A DNA stretch of 64,000 bases, taken from positions 620,001 to 684,000 of the forward strand of contig NZ_CP022987.1 of the NCBI RefSeq assembly GCF_004022565.1, written 5' to 3'. The notes under the pieces were generated by a model that ran no database searches, had not been told where the DNA came from, and saw nothing but the letters and a program-made list of their open reading frames with translations. Source of the stretch: Pollutimonas thiosulfatoxidans. Its GTDB lineage: Bacteria; Pseudomonadota; Gammaproteobacteria; Burkholderiales; Burkholderiaceae_B. Made by a program: the position numbers and the translations under genes. Below are positions 43,795-52,732 of this stretch, piece by piece. The stretch's first letter is position 1; each line of letters begins with the position of its first letter.

Positions 43795-45669
43795 TTAATA
43801 CAGTACCTCTGGCAGCCACAGACCGATGGCAGGGAACAGGTACAGCATCACGATGGCGATGATCTGTATGCCCATGAAGGGCAGCATTCCGGCAAAGATC
43901 TGGTTCAGGGTGACATGTGGTGGCGCGACACCTTTCAGGTAGAAGGCCGACATGGCAACCGGTGGTGACAGGAAGGCGGTTTGCAGGTTAAGCGCCACCA
44001 GCAACCCAAAGAACAGCGGGTCTATCTGGTAGTGCGCCAGCAATGGCAGGAAGATGGGCATGAAGATCACGATGATCTCAGTCCATTCCAGCGGCCAGCC
44101 CAGCAAGAAGATAACGATCTGGGCCATGATCAGGAACTGGACCGGGGTAAGGTCCATGCCGAGCACCCAATCGTTAATGATGGCCTGCCCGCCCAATAGC
44201 GCGAACGCTGCCGAGAAGATGCTGGACCCAACGAACAGCCAGCACACCATGGCGCTGGTTTTGGCAGCCAGGTACACGGACTCTTTCAGCATGTCCATGT
44301 TCAGTCGTCGATAGGCGAGGGCCAGCAGCAAGCCGCCGAAGGACCCCATGGCCGCCGCCTCGGAAGGCGTAGCCAAGCCGAACACGATACTTCCCAGTAC
44401 GGCCAATATCATGATGGCCAAGGGGAAGAAGGACGTGAGCAGCATCTTGAAGATCTCTACCCGTGCGAAGGTAAACATCGCGTAGAAGATGATCATGATG
44501 AAGGTGCCGACCGCGAGCGTAATCCAGAACGCCATCGGTGCATCCACAGCGCCGGCTTCGTCTGCGTCGGCTTCCTCTTCGGCAGCGGCCTCTGGCTCGG
44601 CTTCGGCCTGGACCATGCTTTCAGTGCCCGGAGGCTCTGCCAGGCCGCCGCCGCCGTAGCTGCTCTCGTCCTGGCCGGCAAAGCCCATTGCGACCAGCCC
44701 GCTTTCCTGTTGCGGCGGGGGTGCGGTAACCATGTTGTAGCTGAGCGCCATGGCGGCTACGAAAACCAGCGCCGGCAGCAGCACCACACCCAAGTTGAAG
44801 AACAGCGTGCGCATCGGAACATGCGCATTGTTGCGGCCCTTCATGGCGCTAACGATGCCGGGCAGGGCGCGGTTGGTGACCGTATCCTTGATCGTTTGCG
44901 CGAACTCGGGCAAGGTTACCCGTCGCTCTTCAGCGGACAGCGGGGGTGCCGACTTGGGGCTGATCTTGGCCACGATCATGATGTAGATCACGTACAGCAA
45001 GGCCAGCATGATGCCCGGGAAAAAGGCGCCCGCGTATAGCTTGACGACTGATACTCCGGCCACCGCGCCATACACGATCAGCAGCACTGACGGCGGGATC
45101 ATGATGCCCAGGCAACCGCCGGCGGTAATGGCGCCAGCAGATAAGCGGACGCTATAGCCGGCCTTGAGCATGGCGGGCAGGGCCAGCAAGCCCATCAGTG
45201 TGACGACAGCCCCGACAATACCGGTTGCAGTGGCGAACACCGCGCAGGTAATAACGGTAGCAACGGCCAGCGAACCTGGCACGCGGGCCATGGCCAGGTG
45301 CAAGCTCTTGAACAGCCGTTCGATCAGGTTGGCACGCTCGACCAGGTAGCCCATGAAAATGAACAGCGGCACGGCGATCAGCACATCGTTGGTCATGACC
45401 GCATAGGTGCGCAGCACCATCAAGTCCAAGGTTTGTTCAATCGCGATCTGCGGTCCCATGCGCCGGTAGGCGAAGTAGGTGAACATCACCCCCATACCCA
45501 TCAAGGTAAAGGCGGTGGGAAAGCCCAGCATGATGGTGACGACAATAAGCGCCAACATCAGCAGGCCAAGGTGCCCGTCGGTGATGTCGGCGGGCGCCGG
45601 CATCAGTACGAACAGGGCAATGACTATTGCGGCCAGTATGGATAGGCCGAACCAGACTTCTTTCCTCAT
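43795..45669 (-). CDS. dctM: TRAP transporter large membrane subunit DctM, with acidic insert
   Basis: DctM is the 12-helix transport subunit of a TRAP importer for organic acids. The family features are present (GFPTAFTLMGMGVMF, AVPLFIFMGYLVERANLI, ITAGGCLGIMIPPSVLLIVY). At 624 residues it is much longer than the usual 425. The extra part (about residues 235-395) holds an additional membrane segment and an Ala/Glu/Asp-rich acidic stretch, EAEPEAAAEEEADADEAG. It overlaps dctQ by 4 bases (ATGA). Substrate unknown. Confidence 0.92.
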   Translation of the reverse strand: MRKEVWFGLSILAAIVIALFVLMPAPADITDGHLGLLMLALIVVTIMLGFPTAFTLMGMGVMFTYFAYRRMGPQIAIEQTLDLMVLRTYAVMTNDVLIAVPLFIFMGYLVERANLIERLFKSLHLAMARVPGSLAVATVITCAVFATATGIVGAVVTLMGLLALPAMLKAGYSVRLSAGAITAGGCLGIMIPPSVLLIVYGAVAGVSVVKLYAGAFFPGIMLALLYVIYIMIVAKISPKSAPPLSAEERRVTLPEFAQTIKDTVTNRALPGIVSAMKGRNNAHVPMRTLFFNLGVVLLPALVFVAAMALSYNMVTAPPPQQESGLVAMGFAGQDESSYGGGGLAEPPGTESMVQAEAEPEAAAEEEADADEAGAVDAPMAFWITLAVGTFIMIIFYAMFTFARVEIFKMLLTSFFPLAIMILAVLGSIVFGLATPSEAAAMGSFGGLLLALAYRRLNMDMLKESVYLAAKTSAMVCWLFVGSSIFSAAFALLGGQAIINDWVLGMDLTPVQFLIMAQIVIFLLGWPLEWTEIIVIFMPIFLPLLAHYQIDPLFFGLLVALNLQTAFLSPPVAMSAFYLKGVAPPHVTLNQIFAGMLPFMGIQIIAIVMLYLFPAIGLWLPEVLY

Positions 45670-46292
45670 GGTTGGCTTCCTTTTGTGTCGCTGTCGCGAG
45701 TGTCAGTATTCTTCAGGTACTCCGGTTCTGCATGAACCATGTCCTTGAGCTTGTCTACGTCCACCTCTTCCACGTCTTTGTCGCGTTTGGCCCATCGGCC
45801 GTTACGCAGGCAGTCCACGCAATACACCATCTCGACGAATCCCTGAAACAACAGGGTGACGCCGGCAATGGGAATGATGGCCTTGAATGGGTAGATGGGA
45901 GGACCGTCGGCAGTAATGGTGGAGTGCTCGTTGATCATGAACGATTCGGCCGCGTAGTTGTACCCGGCCCAGGCCAGCGCCACGACGCCGGGTATGAAAA
46001 ATACGACGTATAGCGTCAGGTCCAGCCCGGCCTGCAATCGCGGCGGGAAGAAGCCATAGAGCACATCGCCTCGTACGTGACCGTTCTTGCTGAGGGTGTA
46101 GGCGCCGGCCATCATGAACAGGGCGCCGTACATCATGTTCATGGCGTCGAAGGACCAGGCGTGGGGCGAGCCCAACGCATAGCGGGAAAATACTTCGTAC
46201 GTGACGAATAGGGTCAAGGCCATCACGAACCAGCCAAAAAGCTGCCCGATCCAGGTGTTGACCCGGTCTATAGTGTGCAAAACATTATGCAT
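45666..46292 (-). CDS. dctQ: TRAP transporter small membrane subunit DctQ
   Basis: DctQ is the four-helix partner of DctM. ATG 46292 has an AGGTG ribosome site and gives 208 residues, with VFSRYALGSPHAWSFDAMNM near residue 35 and a charged C-terminal tail. It is separated from dctP by a hairpin, so it is read at a lower level or from its own start. Confidence 0.9.
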   Translation of the reverse strand: MHNVLHTIDRVNTWIGQLFGWFVMALTLFVTYEVFSRYALGSPHAWSFDAMNMMYGALFMMAGAYTLSKNGHVRGDVLYGFFPPRLQAGLDLTLYVVFFIPGVVALAWAGYNYAAESFMINEHSTITADGPPIYPFKAIIPIAGVTLLFQGFVEMVYCVDCLRNGRWAKRDKDVEEVDVDKLKDMVHAEPEYLKNTDTRDSDTKGSQP

Positions 46293-46368
46293 GGTTGATT
46301 CACCTAGCTTTGGGGAAGGCAGGGGCGGGTCTATACCTGGTAGCAAGCCGCGCCTGGAGAGCTGTCTT

Positions 46369-46404
46369 AAAAATACCACCCGTACTGCTGGGTGGTATTT
46401 TTTT
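46369..46404 (-). terminator. Hairpin between dctP and dctQ
   Basis: AAAATACCACCC and GGGTGGTATTTT pair over 12 bases around an 8-base loop, with a T run on both strands. Between co-directional transporter genes it probably lowers dctQM expression relative to the binding protein. Confidence 0.85.
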
Positions 46405-46419
46405 CAGCAAGCTGAGGTT

Positions 46420-47577
46420 TTAGGCCTTCTTGGCGTTTCTACCGAAGTAGTGGTTGTAAGCCATGCGACGGTTGTTGTTGGTGTCCATGTCCCACGACAG
46501 CGCGCGCGAGGCGAACTCGCGTTGCGACTGTTCGATCTTCTTGAACATGGGGTTGGTTTCGCCCTTCTTGGTGACGATCTCGTCCCACACGACCAGTTGC
46601 TGTTGAAGGATGGCATCGGGTGTCTTGTAGAACTTGACGCCGTCTTCCTTCTGCAGCTTGATGTAGTCTTGCGAGTAGCGATCGACTGCCTTCCAGGACA
46701 TGTCGGCCGAAGCAGCTTCGACACCATTGGCGATGATGGCTTTCATCTTGTCCGGCAAGGCAGCGTACTTGTCCTTGTTGAAGATGATTTCGAAGGTTTC
46801 GGACGACTGGTGGAAGCTTTGCAGCATGCAGACCTTGGAAACGTCGGGGAAGCCCAACAGGCGGTCGGAAGTGGCGTTGTTGAACTCAGCGCCATCCAGC
46901 AGGCCGCGGTCCAGGGCCGGAACGATTTCGCCACCGGGCAGTGCGTTAACCGCGGCGCCCATGGCCGTGAACAAGTCAATCGCCAGGCCGTTGGTGCGGA
47001 ACTTCAGTCCTTTCAGGTCTTCGGCCTTGGTGACCGGTTTCTTGAACCAGCCGAAAGGTTGCGTAGGCATGGGGCCATACAGGAAGGACACGACGTTGCC
47101 ACCGATATCCTTATAAAGCTCTTCGAGCATTTCCTGGCCGCCGCCGTACTTGTGCCAGGCGAGGACCATGTTGGCGTCCATGCCGAAAGCAGGGCCCGAC
47201 GAGTACAGAGCCAGGGCGTTCTGCTTGCCGTAGTTGTAGCCCAGCACGCCGTGGCCACCGTCCAGTGTGCCTTTGGAGACTGCATCTAGCAGCGCGAAAG
47301 CGGGCACCACAGCGCCTGCGGGCAAGACCTCGATCTTGAGCTCACCGCCGGTCATGTCGTTGATCTTCTTGGCGAAGTCCAGGGCGAACTCGTGGAAAAT
47401 GTCAACGGTCGGCCATGTGCTTTGGAAGCGTAGACTCGTGGGTGTCTGCGCGCTGACGATGGCAGGGAAGCCCATGCCGACTGCCGCTGCGGTGCCGGCT
47501 GCGGCACCGCCTAGAAACTTGCGGCGGGACGACTGGACCTGCGCTACGTCGGTGGCTGTTTTTGCACTGCTTTTCAT
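46420..47577 (-). CDS. dctP: TRAP transporter solute-binding protein DctP, Tat-exported
   Basis: DctP captures substrate in the periplasm. ATG 47577 gives 385 residues with a twin-arginine signal (SSRRKFLGGAAAGTAAAVGM, cut after VSA). The mature domain has TWPTVDIFHEFALDFAKKIN and the GLKFRTNGLAIDLFTAMGA segment typical of the C4/2-oxo-acid binding subfamily. An earlier start at 47637 only lengthens the signal. It is the first gene of dctPQM. Confidence 0.92.
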   Translation of the reverse strand: MKSSAKTATDVAQVQSSRRKFLGGAAAGTAAAVGMGFPAIVSAQTPTSLRFQSTWPTVDIFHEFALDFAKKINDMTGGELKIEVLPAGAVVPAFALLDAVSKGTLDGGHGVLGYNYGKQNALALYSSGPAFGMDANMVLAWHKYGGGQEMLEELYKDIGGNVVSFLYGPMPTQPFGWFKKPVTKAEDLKGLKFRTNGLAIDLFTAMGAAVNALPGGEIVPALDRGLLDGAEFNNATSDRLLGFPDVSKVCMLQSFHQSSETFEIIFNKDKYAALPDKMKAIIANGVEAASADMSWKAVDRYSQDYIKLQKEDGVKFYKTPDAILQQQLVVWDEIVTKKGETNPMFKKIEQSQREFASRALSWDMDTNNNRRMAYNHYFGRNAKKA

Positions 47578-47888
47578 GTGTTGTCTCCTGGCTTTATAAA
47601 GTACGTATCGTTGTTGCAACAAGGTACAAATTCTCAACTGCCGGTGCTTTTATAGGCTATCCGATGGGTCGAGTCAACAATATCCAAGGAGGGGTAAAAG
47701 CAGGAAACTTCTTCGGGTTGTTGCTAGGTAGACGCCTGAAGATCCTTTATCCATGCGGCTCTTCATGAGGTACTAATAGAGAAATTTTAGACTTGAAGAA
47801 AATGGCAGGCTAGCCGTTGCAGGGTTATCACGGAGGGATTAACTGCCAGGCCAAGCGCCTGCGATGGACGCACGCAACACTGGCGGGC
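47578..47888. promoter_or_regulatory. Upstream region of dctP
   Basis: These 311 bases hold the dctP promoter side. I see no gene: a plus-strand frame starting at 47817 runs antisense to the small hydrophilic gene and looks like its shadow. No clear riboswitch or operator was recognised. Confidence 0.3.
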
Positions 47889-48074
47889 TTAACCGGGGCG
47901 CCGGGCCGCCCCTCCGCGTTGCCTGCCGCTGGTCTGATCCTGGCCCGTACCGATCTGATCGGTGTGGCCGTCTTTCTTGCTGCGGTTCTGTTGGTCGCCG
48001 TGGCTGCGCTGCTGTTCGCGCGGCTGGTCGTCGTCTTGAGGCTTGTCGGTTTGGGGTGAGGGTTGCTTGGTCAT
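47889..48074 (-). CDS. Small, very hydrophilic protein of unknown function
   Basis: The 61-residue frame starts at ATG 48074, which has a strong AAGGAG ribosome site. It is rich in Gln, Asp, Lys, Arg and Ser and has no hydrophobic core (TKQPSPQTDKPQDDDQPREQ at the start). It looks intrinsically disordered, like small stress-related proteins, but I do not recognise a family. Confidence 0.5.
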   Translation of the reverse strand: MTKQPSPQTDKPQDDDQPREQQRSHGDQQNRSKKDGHTDQIGTGQDQTSGRQRGGAARRPG

Positions 48075-48146
48075 GAGGGGCTCCTTATCCATAGTGGATG
48101 GTTGTGTGCCCTGACAGCAAGCCTCATACCTGTTTTTTTATGGACG

Positions 48147-48812
48147 TTAACGCATACCGCCCGTGAACTGATGCGCAAAAGTGGCCGCCCGACCGCGATT
48201 GCTGACTTCCAGTCGCTCTAATATAGAGCTGACATGGTGGCGGACGGTCCATTCAGACACGGCCAGTCGCCTGGCGATTTCTTTGTTGGTCAGGCCTTCT
48301 GCCATCAGTTGCAAGACTTCGGCCTGCCGCAGGGTAAGGCCCAAACGCATCAGTTCCTCGGCGGCGGGTACTTCCTTGATGGGTTCAGGCAGCGCCTTCT
48401 GGCCGTTATTGGCGGTGTCGTTCAGGGTTCGTATCAGTTCCAACACGGCTTCATGCTGACTCAAGGCCACTTCGATGCCTGCACTGCCTGTTTGCTCGGG
48501 CGTGTCGCCTTCGAGGGCGACGAACCAGTTGGCGGTAATGCCGTGCTGTTCGGTAGATACGACCACCAAGGGCACGTTGCCGGCGTTGGACTCACTTGCA
48601 GCAGCTGCCTCTGCGGGGAAGCTGACATCGGCCAATAACAGCTCGCTGGCTTCGCTTAGCCGTTTCTCTGCAAGCGGCCAAAGTTCGGCAGAGTTTGTGG
48701 CCGTATAGACGGTCGTCCCGCCATGCAGTTCCTTGACGATGCGTTCGAGTGCCTCGCGTATGCAGGGGTGGTCGTCGGCGATGATGATCAGCTTTTTAGT
48801 TGGCGCAGCCAT
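48147..48812 (-). CDS. LuxR-family response regulator, atypical receiver
   Basis: The 221-residue product has an N-terminal receiver with the acidic pair (ADDHP, Asp13-Asp14) and a candidate phosphorylation Asp62 (LLLADVSFP). It lacks the usual conserved Lys-Pro near residue 105. The C-terminal LuxR helix-turn-helix (LTLRQAEVLQLMAEGLTNKE then IARRLAVSEWTVRHHVSSIL) is intact. No histidine kinase is adjacent. It is divergent from the peptide-export operon and is the obvious candidate regulator. Confidence 0.85.
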   Translation of the reverse strand: MAAPTKKLIIIADDHPCIREALERIVKELHGGTTVYTATNSAELWPLAEKRLSEASELLLADVSFPAEAAAASESNAGNVPLVVVSTEQHGITANWFVALEGDTPEQTGSAGIEVALSQHEAVLELIRTLNDTANNGQKALPEPIKEVPAAEELMRLGLTLRQAEVLQLMAEGLTNKEIARRLAVSEWTVRHHVSSILERLEVSNRGRAATFAHQFTGGMR

Positions 48813-48975
48813 GTCTCTCAATATGATGGGTCTTGCAGTGGTTGAGTAATAGCGGTTACCGCCCAAAGCTGCAAGAAGACTGCAAAAGATAACAATAAAC
48901 GCGTCTTTTGACTACAATCGTATATAAATATGACAAGCGCCCACGCAAGACACAGGGCGGGCAAGGGGGACAATT
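48813..48975. promoter_or_regulatory. Divergent region between regulator and peptide operon
   Basis: The 163 bases contain an AT-rich section (about 48885-48935, with TTTTGACTACAAT and TATATAAATAT) that likely holds the promoter of the export operon. No exact -35/-10 pair can be assigned with confidence. Confidence 0.4.
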
Positions 48976-49302
48976 TTGTTGAACACCACCAAACGGGAAG
49001 GGGGCGCTTGCGCGCTTACTGATCGTCTCCGTCGCGATAGCAGCTTCCGAACGCTGCTCGAGAATGACACCCAAGCGGCACTGCAAGCCGCTGGCATCTC
49101 CGTACCCAGCGGGGTACAGGTTCGCTATGCCCGCGATGCGGCGATGGCTGTCCAAATGACGCTCGACGGTGCGCCAGCCCAGACCGAGCGCTCGCTTAGC
49201 GATGCTGAACTGATGGGCGTGGCAGGGGGCGTAAGGTCGGCCAGCGACAATGCCGAAGACATTCAACGTTTCCTTAGCGCCATCAAACGTCGCGTCTCAT
49301 GA
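48976..49302 (+). CDS. NHLP-leader peptide precursor
   Basis: The 108-residue product starts at TTG (48976 or 48979) after an AAGGGGGA ribosome site. The leader resembles nitrile-hydratase-alpha-like leader peptides: RLRRDSSFRTLLENDTQAAL, then GISVPSGVQVRYA, ending in a double-glycine site LSDAELMGVAGG. Cleavage after Gly85 would free a 23-residue, basic, amphipathic, Cys-free core ending RFLSAIKRRVS. It overlaps the adaptor gene by 4 bases (ATGA). A bacteriocin-like or signalling peptide is probable; activity is unknown. Confidence 0.8.
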   Translation: MLNTTKREGGACALTDRLRRDSSFRTLLENDTQAALQAAGISVPSGVQVRYARDAAMAVQMTLDGAPAQTERSLSDAELMGVAGGVRSASDNAEDIQRFLSAIKRRVS

Positions 49303-50570
49303 GTGGTCTGTTTCGTGCAGCCGCTCTAAATAAAATCGCCAACCCCGATCAGCTGGACCGCACTTTACAGGTGGTGCGGCCGCTGCATACCCTGGGCGTT
49401 GCAGTGGTGGCATTCATTGTGATCGGCGGCTTCGTGTGGAGCATTTTTTCTACCGCTCCGCTGAAGGTGCTGGGGCAAGGCATACTGCTGTCGGCGGAAG
49501 GTGTGTCGCTGGCTACCGCGCCTAAAGATGGTCGCGTGGAAGACATCACCATAGAACCCGGCGATGCGGTGCAGGCGGGCCAAGTCATTGCCATTATCAG
49601 CCGGCCTTCGGCGCTGGACGAGATCACCGCCAAAGAGGCCGAGCTGCGCGACGCGCGCAACGTGCTGCACGCGGTCCAGGCCGCCCATGATGTCAACCAG
49701 AAGAACCAGAACGATCTCTTGCTGACCAAGCAAAGAGCCCTGACCGAACGCCTGGACAAGCTGGCCACGCAGCATGCGCTATTGACCGCCCGGCGGCGCA
49801 ACGAAAACGAGCTGCTGAACAAAGGCTACCTGACCGCCATCAAGGTCAACGAAACCGATACCTTGCTGGCCGATTTGGAAAGCCGTATTGCCACCGCGCA
49901 GAACGACCGCAGGGAACTGCAGGTGGCCAGACTGGTGGATGAAGCGCAAAAGCAGAAAGAGATCCAGGACATTGCCGTGCGCGTTTACTCGCTGGAGCAA
50001 CAACGCGAGAATCTTCAGCGCGAGTACGAGCGCAATCGCTACGTACGCGCGCCAGTGACTGGCACGGCAGTGGAGTTCAGCGTGAACGAGGGCGCCTTGG
50101 TCAGCATGGGGCAAGCCATCGTGCGATTGCTTGCTGCAGATGCCGGCGCCCATGGTCGCCTGGAAGCCATCATTTTTGTGTCGAACACGGATGGTAAGAA
50201 GATCAAGCCGGGCATGTCCGCGAACATCATGCCTTCGACCACCAAGCCCGAGAAAGATGGTTTCATACGCGGCACCGTGCTGGAGGTTGCGCAGATTCCG
50301 TCTTCACGCGAAGGGATCATGCGCCGCCTGCAAAACGCCGCGCTGGTCGATACGCTGCTGAAAAGCGGCGCGCCTTTCGAGGTGGAGATAGGCCTGGAGA
50401 CCGACCCGGCTTCCCCCAGCGGCTATCTTTGGTCGTCTGGACGCGGGCCGGACATCAGCATCGACGTTGGCACGATGGCAAGCGCGGATGTGGTGGTGGG
50501 CAAGCGGCGTGTGATCAGTCTGGCCCTGCCGGTGTTTGATCATATCTTCCGCTGGCTGGAGGCATACTGA
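49299..50570 (+). CDS. NHLM-type secretion adaptor (HlyD-like)
   Basis: The 423-residue membrane-fusion protein has one N-terminal membrane segment (about 30-50), a biotinyl-lipoyl-like hairpin (GRVEDITIEPGDAVQAGQVI near residue 78) and a long coiled-coil (about 105-255). The returning lipoyl half reads RAPVTGTAVEFSVNEGALVS. It bridges the inner-membrane exporter to TolC. The next gene starts on its stop (TGATG). Confidence 0.88.
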   Translation: MSGLFRAAALNKIANPDQLDRTLQVVRPLHTLGVAVVAFIVIGGFVWSIFSTAPLKVLGQGILLSAEGVSLATAPKDGRVEDITIEPGDAVQAGQVIAIISRPSALDEITAKEAELRDARNVLHAVQAAHDVNQKNQNDLLLTKQRALTERLDKLATQHALLTARRRNENELLNKGYLTAIKVNETDTLLADLESRIATAQNDRRELQVARLVDEAQKQKEIQDIAVRVYSLEQQRENLQREYERNRYVRAPVTGTAVEFSVNEGALVSMGQAIVRLLAADAGAHGRLEAIIFVSNTDGKKIKPGMSANIMPSTTKPEKDGFIRGTVLEVAQIPSSREGIMRRLQNAALVDTLLKSGAPFEVEIGLETDPASPSGYLWSSGRGPDISIDVGTMASADVVVGKRRVISLALPVFDHIFRWLEAY

Positions 50571-52732
50571 TGCGGTGGTTTGCAGGGCAGGGCGCGGGTC
50601 GGGTTAGAACGCCCACTGTTTTGCAGATGGAGGCGCTGGAATGCGGGGCGGCGGCCCTTGCCATGGTGCTGGCCTACCATGGTCGATGGGTGCCGCTTGA
50701 AGAGCTACGCCTACTGTGCGGCGTATCGCGCGATGGCAGCAAAGCCGTCAATATCCTGAAGGCGGCACGCAGCCTGGGCATGGATGCACGCGGCATGCGC
50801 GTCGAGCCCGCGGGCCTTGCTGCGCTGGCCATGCCCGCCATTCTGTTTGTCGACATGAACCATTTTGTGGTCCTGGAAGGCGTAGCAGGCGGCTTCTTCT
50901 ATATCAATGACCCGGCCACGGGCAAGCGCAAGGTCAGCGCCGAAGACTTCGATGGCATGTTCAGCGGCATTGCACTGGTCTTTGAGAAAACTTCCGACTT
51001 CCAAACCGCCGGCGCACCGCGCCGCATGCTGCCGGCCTTGTTCGAACTGACCAGGGCGTCCCTGCCGGCACTGATCGTGATCTTCTGCGCGGGCTTGCTG
51101 GTGGCGGCCATCGGCATCATCACTCCGGCATTCAGCCGGGTGTTCATCGACTACGTGATGATAGAGGGGCTGAAGGATTGGCTGACGCCGCTGCTGATCG
51201 CCATTGCGGCCGCCGGCCTGACGCTTACATTGATTACCTGGCTGCGCGAGATTCTGATTACCCGCTTGCACATCAAGCTGGGCCTGGTGCTGACCGGACG
51301 CATGACCTGGCACGTGCTGCGCTTGCCGCCCAGCTTCTTTGCGCAGCGCTTTAGCGGCATGATCAGCGCGCGTATTCCCTACGCCGAGCAGATTGCTCAA
51401 ATGGCCTCGCAACAATTGGCGCAACTGGGCACCAGCCTGACCATGCTGGTGTTCTTCACTGCCTTGATGCTGCAGTATCACTTTATGTTGACGGTGGCCT
51501 GCGTGTTGCTGGCCAGTACCAATGCCTTGGTGTTCGCTTACTTGCGCCGGCGCCTGGGCGAGTCGTCCGAGAACGTTGCCTTGCAGGCAGTCAAGATGGA
51601 AGGCAAGGTCATGCAAGGCCTGCAGATGATGGAAACCATCAAGGCCACTGGCGCCGATGATGTGTTCTTCGAGAAGTGGGCCGGCTTGCAGACGCTGTTC
51701 ATCAACGCGCACCAGCGCGTGGTGCCCTTGCAAACATTGGTGGATTCGCTGCCCACGCTTACCGCAGCGCTGACAGGCGCCTTGGTGCTGGCCCTGGGTG
51801 GCTACTATGTGATCGAGCACGAACTGAGTGTGGGCATGCTGGTCGCCTTCACCTTGATTGCCAGCTCGTTCTCGGCGCCGGTACAAGAGCTGATGGAGCT
51901 TGCTGGTGCCTTGCGCAACGCGCAGGGCCCGCTGGCGCAAGTGGACGACACGCTGCGCCACCCGCTGGCCCGGGAGTTCGTCGCTACCGATCTTGTACAG
52001 CCGACGTCCCTGCGTCTGTCGGGCAGCGTTTGCCTGGACGGCGTGGCCACAGGCTATTCGAAGCTAGAGCCGCCGCTGATTGATGATTTAAGCCTGGATC
52101 TGAAGCCGGGCAGCCGGGTGGCATTGGTGGGCGGTTCGGGCAGCGGCAAAACAACGATAGGCCGGCTGATATCCGGCATGCTGGACCCGTGGTCGGGCGA
52201 GATACTGTTTGATGATCATCCCGCCCACCGGCTGCCGCGTTTGCTGCTGCGTCACTCGCTGGCGGTGGTCAACCAGGACATTGTCTTGTTTGAAGGCTCG
52301 GTGCGCGACAACCTGACCTTGTGGGATGACACCATCCCGCAGGCACAACTGGTGCAGGCCGCCAAAGACGCCATGATCCACGATTTGATCATGACCCGGC
52401 GCGGCGGCTACGACAGCCTCGTGCAGGAAGACGGGCGCAACTTCAGCGGCGGACAGCGGCAGCGGCTGGAAATTGCGCGGGCGCTCGCCGGCGACCCGAC
52501 GCTGCTTATTCTGGATGAAGCCACCAGTGCGCTGGACACCGTAACCGAGCAAGCCATCATGACGAATCTGCGGCGGCGCGGCTGCACCTGCATCATCATT
52601 GCGCACCGCCTGAGCACGATACGCGATTGCGACGAAATTATCGTGCTGGGCAGAGGACGAGTGATCGAGCGCGGTACGCACGATCAATTGATGCAACTGG
52701 AAGGGGTATACCGTGGGCTTATCCAGCACTGA
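50570..52732 (+). CDS. NHLM-type ABC exporter with C39 peptidase domain
   Basis: The 720-residue protein cuts double-glycine leaders and exports the peptide. The N-terminal C39 peptidase shows Cys25 (LECGAA), His98 (NHFVVLEG) and Asp114 (NDPATG). Six membrane helices follow (about 155-430), then an ATPase with Walker A GGSGSGKTTIGRL, signature FSGGQRQRLEIARAL and Walker B LLILDEATSALD. All key residues are present. It overlaps the next gene by 20 bases. Confidence 0.92.
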   Translation: MRWFAGQGAGRVRTPTVLQMEALECGAAALAMVLAYHGRWVPLEELRLLCGVSRDGSKAVNILKAARSLGMDARGMRVEPAGLAALAMPAILFVDMNHFVVLEGVAGGFFYINDPATGKRKVSAEDFDGMFSGIALVFEKTSDFQTAGAPRRMLPALFELTRASLPALIVIFCAGLLVAAIGIITPAFSRVFIDYVMIEGLKDWLTPLLIAIAAAGLTLTLITWLREILITRLHIKLGLVLTGRMTWHVLRLPPSFFAQRFSGMISARIPYAEQIAQMASQQLAQLGTSLTMLVFFTALMLQYHFMLTVACVLLASTNALVFAYLRRRLGESSENVALQAVKMEGKVMQGLQMMETIKATGADDVFFEKWAGLQTLFINAHQRVVPLQTLVDSLPTLTAALTGALVLALGGYYVIEHELSVGMLVAFTLIASSFSAPVQELMELAGALRNAQGPLAQVDDTLRHPLAREFVATDLVQPTSLRLSGSVCLDGVATGYSKLEPPLIDDLSLDLKPGSRVALVGGSGSGKTTIGRLISGMLDPWSGEILFDDHPAHRLPRLLLRHSLAVVNQDIVLFEGSVRDNLTLWDDTIPQAQLVQAAKDAMIHDLIMTRRGGYDSLVQEDGRNFSGGQRQRLEIARALAGDPTLLILDEATSALDTVTEQAIMTNLRRRGCTCIIIAHRLSTIRDCDEIIVLGRGRVIERGTHDQLMQLEGVYRGLIQH

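Noticed and set aside
47817..48059. Plus-strand 80-codon frame
   Set aside because: It is antisense to the small hydrophilic gene, which has a strong ribosome site; the plus frame has none.
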